NCBI RefSeq assembly: GCF_002127545.1
Contig: NZ_MUBK01000002.1
Location: 1 to 64,000 of the forward strand
Direction: 5' to 3'
DNA length: 64,000 nucleotides
Source: Xenorhabdus beddingii
Lineage (GTDB): Bacteria; Pseudomonadota; Gammaproteobacteria; Enterobacterales; Enterobacteriaceae
A model generated the notes under the pieces. It searched no databases, had not been told where the DNA came from, and saw nothing but the letters and a program-made list of their open reading frames with translations. The translations under genes and the position numbers were made by a program. Each line of letters starts with the position of its first letter. Positions within the stretch are counted from its first letter, which is position 1. Below, piece after piece: positions 57,179 to 64,000 of the stretch.

Positions 57179-57796
57179 CTACTTCGTTTTTGCCTGCCAA
57201 CGATAACGTGGCCAGCGAACACTAAAAAATATCATCGCCAGCGTTAACGGCCACCCAACCACTGGCAGGGATGTATTCAATAATGAACTGTGTAAGTAAT
57301 ACAGTAGGTAAACTAGGATCGCTTTGCACAGATAAACGGCTACCCATGTCAGGGATATTTCTTGCCAGACGCGAAAATAGGCTGGTGAGCCGTATATGTT
57401 CAGTGTCCTAAGTTGTGGTCTTGCCTGTTCGGCTAAAGTCTGGATAACGGGTTCACCGCGTAGCGAATAAAAAAGGAAAACCACCGCAATCGTTAATGCG
57501 CTGCTTAGCGACAGAAAAACATCCTCCCGTTGAACGGGCAGCCACGCCGGATGACGCAGGAATAAATAGTGGCATAGACCGGAAAGCAGGATCATCAGCA
57601 CAACGGCCAGTGTAGCCTGACGATTTTTGCTTTGTAGCGCGAGAAATGAGGCCCAACCAGCGCTGATTAGCAACGCTGTACCAATGCCAAATAAGTACAG
57701 CGCGCCATGGTAAAGCGCTAACGGAACGATGATATTCAGCAACGCTACAGGAGAGCGCAGGTAATGCAGAAAAGTATAGGATGTATTCTGGTGCAT
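57179..57796 (-). CDS. hypothetical inner-membrane protein in the NRPS cluster
   Basis: The 205-residue protein has about five or six hydrophobic helices (LLNIIVPLALYHGALYLFGI, ALLISAGWASFLAL, LTIAVVFLFYSL, LTWVAVYLCKAILVYLLYYL). Polar loops lie between. I recognise no family with certainty; the layout recalls VC0807-type or septation-A-like membrane proteins. It sits one base after the exporter gene on the same strand, so it may aid export, immunity or membrane placement. No signal peptide apart from the first helix. Confidence 0.7.
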   Translation of the reverse strand: MHQNTSYTFLHYLRSPVALLNIIVPLALYHGALYLFGIGTALLISAGWASFLALQSKNRQATLAVVLMILLSGLCHYLFLRHPAWLPVQREDVFLSLSSALTIAVVFLFYSLRGEPVIQTLAEQARPQLRTLNIYGSPAYFRVWQEISLTWVAVYLCKAILVYLLYYLHSSLLNTSLPVVGWPLTLAMIFFSVRWPRYRWQAKTK

Positions 57797-57797
57797 T

Positions 57798-59408
57798 TTA
57801 TTGTTTCTCCTGTGAAGGTTGGAACAGCCGGAAATTCTTCGTTGCGAACAATACCATGATCGCTGTGGTCAGCATCATCCCGCCCATCACATAAAAAATG
57901 TCATTAAAGGCGATGATCTGTGCCTGCATCTTAATGTTGTTAGTTAACATTGCGTAGGCAGTTTGTCGAATGTTTAGGCTATTTAGCGAGCCACCATGAT
58001 GGATCAAAAGTGTTTTGGCGCTATCCACATAGCGATTAAACGCATCGCTACCGGCAGCTATCGTCGATTTGATTTGTGCAACCAGCATCCACGTATGATT
58101 AACGTAGCGGGAGGAAAGAATAGCTGTGCCCATTGAGCCGCCAACGCTGCGGGTAATGTTAATCAGAATAGCGGATGAGGCGTTATCTTTGGACTGGACA
58201 TTACGGGTAGCAATCATGGCAAGTGGCACCATGATAAAGGGTTGCCCCAGCGCGCGAATCAGTAACGAGAGTTTCATCTGCTGTCCGGCGAAATTGCTAT
58301 CCATATGTCCATTCATAAATGAACTAATGGCCAGCCCGGCGAAACCGATGAAAATCATATACTTAAGATTGAAAATCTTAAGCAACTTCGGGATAAATGG
58401 GAGGATTGCCAGCTGCGGTAATCCCATCCAAATCAAAACATTGCCAATCTGCAGAGCATCATAGTTATGCACAGCTGTAAGATAATACGGTACCATGAAC
58501 AGCGTGCCATAAATAGCGACACCCAGCATAAAGAACATAATGCAGGCATACGAGAACGCTGCGTTTCTGAACATGCGGATGTTAATTAATGGGGAAGGGT
58601 GCACAAGTTGATCATAAACGAACCCTAAAAATGCCACGACAGAAATCACGATAAGCGAGCAGATAAGGTTAGAATCCAGCCAGTGCAGACTACGTCCCTC
58701 TTCCAGAACGACTTCCAATGAGCCTAACCATAGCATCGCAGTGAGGATGCCAATAAAATCTCCGTCGAGAATCACCTGCCAACGAATGGGCGGGCATTTC
58801 ATCCCATAGTTTATCAGGCCGCAAGCGAAAACAGCAGGTACGATGTTAATGTAAAAAATAGCATGCCAGGAGAACGTATCTGTCAGCCAACCGCCCAGAG
58901 AGGGGCCAATTGCCGGAGCAAAAGTACCCACAATACTGAATAAAGACATTCCGAGGGGGTGTTTTTCCCTCGGTAAGACTTCAATAATCAGGCGAAAGCA
59001 GAGAGGGATCAGAGCGCCACCGCCGAATCCCTGTAACGCCCGAAAGACAATCATGGAATTAAGATCCCATGAAAACGAACACAGTATTGACGAAGCGAGA
59101 AAACTGCCGATACACCACAATGCATAGCGGCTGGTACCAAACGCTTTTGCCAGCCAGCCGCACAGGGGAATGGAGATGATCTCAGCGGTAAAGTAAGAGG
59201 TTATTAGCCACGAACTGTCATCTAACGTGGCTGATAACGCGCCCTGAATAATCTTCATTGACGAGTTGGTTATTTGGATATCCAGAATGGCTATAAAGCC
59301 GCCGAGCAGGCCACCAATAACGGCGCACCAGCTACGGAAGGATACCCCTGAATTTTCTTTGTGGTTTCCCTCAATACTCAAGGTAACTGTCTGCTCGGTT
59401 GTACTCAT
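57798..59408 (-). CDS. MFS exporter, DHA2 family (EmrB/QacA type)
   Basis: The 536-residue protein has about 14 membrane helices. DHA2 motifs are visible: ILDIQITNSSMKIIQGAL after helix 1, the loop GWLAKAFGTSRYALW, and FRALQGFGGGALIPLC. FAPAIGPSLGGWLTDTFSW is motif C (antiporter motif). The ATG overlaps the NRPS stop (ATGA). With the HlyD-type adaptor in the same cluster it probably forms an EmrAB-TolC-like pump that exports the peptide product. Confidence 0.92.
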   Translation of the reverse strand: MSTTEQTVTLSIEGNHKENSGVSFRSWCAVIGGLLGGFIAILDIQITNSSMKIIQGALSATLDDSSWLITSYFTAEIISIPLCGWLAKAFGTSRYALWCIGSFLASSILCSFSWDLNSMIVFRALQGFGGGALIPLCFRLIIEVLPREKHPLGMSLFSIVGTFAPAIGPSLGGWLTDTFSWHAIFYINIVPAVFACGLINYGMKCPPIRWQVILDGDFIGILTAMLWLGSLEVVLEEGRSLHWLDSNLICSLIVISVVAFLGFVYDQLVHPSPLINIRMFRNAAFSYACIMFFMLGVAIYGTLFMVPYYLTAVHNYDALQIGNVLIWMGLPQLAILPFIPKLLKIFNLKYMIFIGFAGLAISSFMNGHMDSNFAGQQMKLSLLIRALGQPFIMVPLAMIATRNVQSKDNASSAILINITRSVGGSMGTAILSSRYVNHTWMLVAQIKSTIAAGSDAFNRYVDSAKTLLIHHGGSLNSLNIRQTAYAMLTNNIKMQAQIIAFNDIFYVMGGMMLTTAIMVLFATKNFRLFQPSQEKQ

Positions 59409-62400
59409 AGCAGCACCTGTTTTACACGCTGAATAAGTTCTGTGATGAAAGGTTCGTTCATCATGGTGATGTGATTGCCTTGCGCTGGCAGAATGGTGAT
59501 AGCTTTATCCGCCAGGCTCTGCCAGCCAAGCCCAGGCACAGGCAACCGTATCCTTCCAGGCAAATCCTCCAGCGCTTCGGCTACCACAATATTTCCGGCA
59601 TAAGGCGCACCGACATAACGATCGCAGGCATTGATGTGCGCCCATAAAATCACCAGAAAATAACGAAAATGCTTAAAACTCAGTGAAGCAGGGATCAACC
59701 CTGCGCGTTGAAATTCACTCATAAACAGATAGGTGCGTTCGTCATGGCTCATCGCAGCCAATTTCTCTTGTGAGATATTGAAATGCGTGCCGGTAAACAT
59801 CGCGACTTTGTGGGCATAATAAACCAGACGATCATCGTCGCTCATATTTTCAGCGTCATCAACGCGCACTTGCGGCGCTGGCTGGTCAAACACCAGAAGC
59901 GTTGGTGCGCAGCCTGTGATACTGGCGATCTGTTGGCCCATTTCGAAAGCGATAGTCGCGCCCAGCGACCAGCCGCCAATAATCAGTTTTTGGCGATGGA
60001 GCAGATCCTTTGCCTGCCGCAGGTAGAATGCGGCTAGGGAGGATATTTCGCGGTCATAGTCGTGAATTTGACTAAAATCAGCGACCTGAAGACCGTAGAC
60101 CGGGTAGCATGACTCCAGAGGTTGCAACATGGGGTAATAGCAGAGTACGTTGCCACCTGCTGGATGAACCATCAGGAAGGTAGGCTGGCTCTCGTCACCC
60201 TTGTTCAGCGTCACCAGAGAAGTCAACGCCTGCGAAGTGCTGGCCTGTTCCACAAACTGCGCCAATTGCGAAATACTGCTATGTTCAATCAACTGTCCCA
60301 GAGATAAAGCGGTACCGAATTGCTGGTTAATTTGCATCACTAGTTTTAGCGCATTGATCGAATTGCCGCCCAGCTGGAAAAACTTGTCATCAATATCGAT
60401 ATCACTAAGATTGAGCACGTCGCAATAAAGCTGATGCAGTTGGTACTCCGTTTCACTTTGTGGGCGTCGAGACACGGTATTGCGCGACAGCGCCATTGTG
60501 TTCAGCTGAGTATAGTTGATCTTACCGCTGGCAGTGAGCGGCATCGACTCAAGCCATAACCATCTGTCCGGTAACATAAAGTGAGGTAACCGGGCACGAG
60601 CATAATCTTTAATCTCATCCTGTTGCCACCCGGGTACCAGTGCGAAAAAGACAAGTAATTGTTGCTCATCGTCACTGACCGGTTTTACTAACGCAGCGGC
60701 TTGAGTTACGCCGGGACACTGATGAAGAACGTGTTCGATTTCAGCAAGTTCAACCCGGAATCCGCGGATTTTCACTTGGCGATCGATACGCCCTAAGTAC
60801 TCAATATTGCCATCTGTCAAGCGACGTCCTTTATCGCCAGAACGGTACAGGCGTTCATCTTTAAGCAGTGGATGGGGAATAAAGGCACTGGCGTTTTTGT
60901 GCGAATGACTGCCAATGTAGCCAGCGCTGAGATGCGCGCCTCCAATGCAGATTTCACCCGGCAAACCGTCAGCCACTGGTTGGAACTGATTATCTAAAAT
61001 CAGCAATTGTACACCGGGGAAAGGTTTACCGATGGGCAGATAACCGCCTTCCGGCACATGTGTGTCCGGCATTACTTCCCATGTTGTGACCCCTACGGTG
61101 CTCTCGGTTGGCCCATAGTGGTTCAAAATGCGGCAGCGGGCATCCAGCGCTCGCAAATGTTTAACCAGCAACCAGGGCACCCGCTCGCCTCCCAATATTA
61201 GCAAGGAGGATGGAAGCAGAGCGGCCGCGTTTTCACCCTGTAACAACGCACTAAGATGGGATGGCGTGATTTTTATGCAATCGAGCGTCTGACGCGTGAA
61301 TAATTCTGCCAGCCGGGACGGATCCTGTAATGTGCTATTGCTGATAATGTTTAAACAACCGCCGCTGGTCAGAGCGGGGAAAAGCATGGTATGAGCCAAA
61401 TCGGTTGTGAAGCTGGAGAACATACCATAATGCGCCCCTGCAGGTTGTTGCAAGACCTGACGAGCGTTATCGCAATAGCAAGCAAGTTGAGCGTGATTGA
61501 CCTGTATGCCTTTCGGCGTGCCTGTACTACCTGAGGTATAAATGAGATAGGCGGGGGCATCCGGAGCGACGTTCGGCAGCGGGTGTCGAGTAAGAAATTG
61601 GGGTATCAAATGAATACTGAGGCAAGTCGTCCCGTCAAACGTGACATTATCGCTCTCGGTGAGTATCCAGTGTGCCGAAGCATCATCGATCATATACGCC
61701 AACCGTTCACGCGGCAGGGTGATATCCAACGGGAGATAACATCCGCCGGCGCGCAAAATAGCCATAATGGCTATCACGTAGTCGTTGCCCTTCTCCATAT
61801 GAATACCGACCACATTACCAGGTTGTAAACCCTCCGCCAGCAGATATTGAGCCAAATTTTCTGATTGTTCTTCTACCTGTTGATAATTCAGCGCACTATC
61901 ATCGCAACGCACCGCCATCTGGTGCGGGGTGTTATGGGCGACCAGGACGAATTGTTGGTGTACTGATGCGCAATCGGCTTGCGGTTGAGGGCTCCAGGTC
62001 TGATACTGGCTTCGTTCTTCGTCACTCAACAACGAGATCTGCGCGAGGGTGATATGCGGATTGTCCACGAACTGGCATAGTATCGATTGGAAATGTTCCA
62101 GCATCTGTCTGGCCGTGCTTTCACGGTAAAGGATCGAGTTGTAGTAGAGCGTCAATAACAGCTTATCGCCGTCTTCTTCGACCCAAAGGTTAAGATCGGT
62201 TTTTGAAACGCCATAATCTACCTTTAAGGGTTTGATCGATGCTTGGTTATCATCATAGAAATGTGGGAAAACCTGATAGCTCAGCATAGCTTGGAACAGT
62301 GGATTAACCTGATGCGAGCGAGCGAAACTGATGTTTTCGAGGATAATATTGAAAGGAACGTCCTGATAAAGCATCGCTTCTGCACAGTTCGTGTGCACTT

Positions 62401-63469
62401 GGGCTAACATTTCATCAAAACGGAACTCCGCACGAACATCACCCCGCAGTGGCAGTGTGTTCATAAAAAGTCCCAACAAATCCCGGCTCGACGCATGATT
62501 TCGGTTTGCGAAAGGAATCCCGACAATGATTTCATTCTGACCACTATAGAAGTGCAGCATGACTTGCCATGCGGTTAACATAGCATGAAATAGTGTGACG
62601 TTATGTTTACGGCACAGCACACTTAACGCTTTTTGCAAATCACTATCTAATGTCTGGCTGACGATGCTACCAGCTGAACTCATTCGTGCAGGACGTGGCG
62701 CGTCGGTGGGAATATTCAGGATACCCTGTACACCCTCCAGTTGTTTTTTCCAGTACGCCAAGCCTCGGTCATAATAACCGTTAATTTGCCACTGGTTTTC
62801 TGCCAGTGCGTAGTCAGAGAATTGCAAAAAATCATCAACTGCTGGTGTAATGCCATTTTCCAGTTGGAAATAGATTTCCATTAACTCCCTGAAAAAGAGA
62901 TTTATGGTCCAGCCGTCAGAAATAATATGATGAAGCGTTAACATCATAACATATTCATTAAGCTGGGTTTTAATCATCCGCCAATAAGACAGTGGCCCAC
63001 GGGATAGATCAAAATTTCGGCATCCTTCTTTAAGAGCTCGCTTATCAATCCAACTTTTTTTCACCTCTTCCGGCATGGCTACGATATCTTCATAGACGAA
63101 ATCAAAAATAATATCATCCGAGATACTTTGCATTATTTCGCCATTAATCACCTGAAATGTTGTGCGTAAAATAGAGTGCTTACGGGTTAATAACGTTAAT
63201 GCCTGACATACCTGTTCCTGATTGAATTCAAGAGCCATATGACAAACAAAAGCATAGGAATTGTTATAGGCTCTTTTATCTTCTAGGTATTGATCAAGCA
63301 ACCAAATGCTTTTTTGAGCGCTAGTCAGCGGAAATTGCTTACGTTCAATATCGGTGCAACGTTGAATTTCACCTTGTGTCTTGGCTGCGGTTCGTGTTTT
63401 TTTTTGACGAGCCAGTTTTTTTATTTCGTCCAAACTTAATGAACGAATGGCATCGCTTTTGTTTTTCAT
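59405..63469 (-). CDS. nonribosomal peptide synthetase, C-A-T-TE (termination module)
   Basis: This 1354-residue protein is a complete last module. Residues ~45-480 form a condensation domain with HHIISDG at 180-186. Residues ~500-990 form an adenylation domain (LIYTSGSTGTPKG, SSFTTDLAHTML as the A4 region, NHYGPTESTVG, YRSGDKGRR, RIDRQVKIRGFRVEL). A carrier domain (FFQLGGNSINALKL, Ser ~1036) and a thioesterase (GGWSLGATIAFEMG, catalytic Ser ~1168, and a late His in QGNHITMM) follow. The A4 region TTDLAHT is unusual, so I do not predict its amino acid. A short basic N-terminal segment may dock to the upstream PKS. Its ATG has AGGAAG upstream. Confidence 0.93.
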   Translation of the reverse strand: MKNKSDAIRSLSLDEIKKLARQKKTRTAAKTQGEIQRCTDIERKQFPLTSAQKSIWLLDQYLEDKRAYNNSYAFVCHMALEFNQEQVCQALTLLTRKHSILRTTFQVINGEIMQSISDDIIFDFVYEDIVAMPEEVKKSWIDKRALKEGCRNFDLSRGPLSYWRMIKTQLNEYVMMLTLHHIISDGWTINLFFRELMEIYFQLENGITPAVDDFLQFSDYALAENQWQINGYYDRGLAYWKKQLEGVQGILNIPTDAPRPARMSSAGSIVSQTLDSDLQKALSVLCRKHNVTLFHAMLTAWQVMLHFYSGQNEIIVGIPFANRNHASSRDLLGLFMNTLPLRGDVRAEFRFDEMLAQVHTNCAEAMLYQDVPFNIILENISFARSHQVNPLFQAMLSYQVFPHFYDDNQASIKPLKVDYGVSKTDLNLWVEEDGDKLLLTLYYNSILYRESTARQMLEHFQSILCQFVDNPHITLAQISLLSDEERSQYQTWSPQPQADCASVHQQFVLVAHNTPHQMAVRCDDSALNYQQVEEQSENLAQYLLAEGLQPGNVVGIHMEKGNDYVIAIMAILRAGGCYLPLDITLPRERLAYMIDDASAHWILTESDNVTFDGTTCLSIHLIPQFLTRHPLPNVAPDAPAYLIYTSGSTGTPKGIQVNHAQLACYCDNARQVLQQPAGAHYGMFSSFTTDLAHTMLFPALTSGGCLNIISNSTLQDPSRLAELFTRQTLDCIKITPSHLSALLQGENAAALLPSSLLILGGERVPWLLVKHLRALDARCRILNHYGPTESTVGVTTWEVMPDTHVPEGGYLPIGKPFPGVQLLILDNQFQPVADGLPGEICIGGAHLSAGYIGSHSHKNASAFIPHPLLKDERLYRSGDKGRRLTDGNIEYLGRIDRQVKIRGFRVELAEIEHVLHQCPGVTQAAALVKPVSDDEQQLLVFFALVPGWQQDEIKDYARARLPHFMLPDRWLWLESMPLTASGKINYTQLNTMALSRNTVSRRPQSETEYQLHQLYCDVLNLSDIDIDDKFFQLGGNSINALKLVMQINQQFGTALSLGQLIEHSSISQLAQFVEQASTSQALTSLVTLNKGDESQPTFLMVHPAGGNVLCYYPMLQPLESCYPVYGLQVADFSQIHDYDREISSLAAFYLRQAKDLLHRQKLIIGGWSLGATIAFEMGQQIASITGCAPTLLVFDQPAPQVRVDDAENMSDDDRLVYYAHKVAMFTGTHFNISQEKLAAMSHDERTYLFMSEFQRAGLIPASLSFKHFRYFLVILWAHINACDRYVGAPYAGNIVVAEALEDLPGRIRLPVPGLGWQSLADKAITILPAQGNHITMMNEPFITELIQRVKQVLL

Positions 63470-63537
63470 GTTCTTTTCTTCCTAGGATAATGTCGCGTTA
63501 TAATGTGCACCAGCAGCTACAACTCGATACTTATTTT

Positions 63538-64000
63538 TTACCCAGTTAATTCGTTAACTAACAGATTAGCCATGCCTCTGATAGTTTGATCCTGGTAGAA
63601 AAGATCCACTCGAATATCAATTTCAAAGATACCTGATACGATAGATGCAACTTGTACAGCCAACAGAGAGTTACCCCCCAGTTCTGTAAAATGGTCCAGT
63701 GCGCCAATACCAGATATTCCAAGAACGGATTGCCATACTTTTGCGATTTCTTTTTCAATATCATTTTCTGGTGCAATATATTCCATCGATAGAGCTGGAC
63801 GGGTATGTGAATCTGAAATACTGGATTCGATTTGTAAGCTATCTTTATCTTCTTTTTCCGGAATCGCTTCAAAAATTAATTGTTCCAAATCAGACGATAC
63901 CACTACTAACTGTGGGAATTCCAAGTGATTAAGAATTCGTTTTATAGCTTCTTGCCCTTCAAAATAGAGGATGTCTTTATTCTGTAAATTAACTTTTACC
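63538..64000 (-). CDS. polyketide synthase, C-terminal part (KR end and carrier domain), gene runs off the window
   Basis: The frame is open at the right edge and ends at 63538. The first ~40 visible residues (YFEGQEAIKRILNHLEFPQ, then LVVVSSDLEQL) fit the end of a ketoreductase-type region followed by a linker. Then APENDIEKEIAKVWQSVLGI leads into a carrier domain with FTELGGNSLLAVQV, Ser at the phosphopantetheine site, ending NLLVNELTG. This is the typical C-terminal layout of a PKS module in a hybrid PKS/NRPS line. The gap of 68 bp to the NRPS gene and the same strand point to one operon. Confidence 0.75.
   Translation of the reverse strand, partial: VKVNLQNKDILYFEGQEAIKRILNHLEFPQLVVVSSDLEQLIFEAIPEKEDKDSLQIESSISDSHTRPALSMEYIAPENDIEKEIAKVWQSVLGISGIGALDHFTELGGNSLLAVQVASIVSGIFEIDIRVDLFYQDQTIRGMANLLVNELTG

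Overview
The window is a chromosomal segment of a gamma-proteobacterium of the order Enterobacterales. Its backbone is the classic enterobacterial run gltA / sdhCDAB-sucABCD / cydABX-ybgE-ybgC-tolQRAB-pal-cpoB / tRNA-Lys / pnuC / aroG / gpmA / modF-(modE)-acrZ-modABC / ybhA / pgl / bioA-bioBFCD / uvrB. AT-rich spacers, a dispersed palindromic repeat with ATACCC...GGGTAT ends, the absence of nadA, and secondary-metabolite genes beside housekeeping genes fit Xenorhabdus or Photorhabdus (Morganellaceae) best. The genus is an inference; no rRNA or other decisive marker is present.

Region 1 (1-6400): a truncated MFS exporter gene, a divergent AraC-type regulator, and a compact minus-strand operon of four genes (KASIII-like enzyme, peptidyl carrier protein, L-proline adenylating enzyme, L-prolyl-PCP dehydrogenase). 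Together these are the enzymes that turn proline into pyrrole-2-carboxyl-S-PCP plus an acyl-handling ketosynthase relative, with no obvious acceptor-building enzyme beside them.

Region 2 (6400-27660): core energy metabolism (citrate synthase, succinate dehydrogenase, 2-oxoglutarate dehydrogenase, succinyl-CoA synthetase, cytochrome bd oxidase) and the Tol-Pal envelope system. Region 3 (27770-28970): two intact tRNA-Lys genes followed by four decayed copies, each interrupted in the T-loop by the same 64-bp GC-rich structured insert, giving a 171-bp tandem array. It ends abruptly against a remnant of an ADP-ribosyltransferase toxin gene, and nadA is missing from the usual place before pnuC.

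Region 4 (28970-40060): pnuC, aroG, gpmA, a CPBP protease-like membrane protein and the molybdate locus. Only the last ~55 codons of modE survive; the cut lies at a copy of the dispersed repeat, while modF, acrZ, modABC and a ModE-like operator remain. Region 5 (40200-46620): AT-rich unknown genes, an IS982-family remnant, and a GC-richer block (MFS exporter, hydrolase fragment, LysR regulator, SDR) that looks acquired.

Region 6 (46620-54320): the biotin operon with a BirA-type operator, and uvrB with a LexA box and paired DnaA boxes. Region 7 (54320-64000): decayed DNA with an IS30-family fragment, then a minus-strand biosynthetic cluster: the end of a PKS gene (KR end plus carrier domain, running off the right edge), a C-A-T-TE NRPS, an EmrB-type exporter, a small membrane protein, a CurA-like oxidoreductase and an HlyD/EmrA-type adaptor. 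This is the end of an NRPS/PKS natural-product locus whose product cannot be told from the window.
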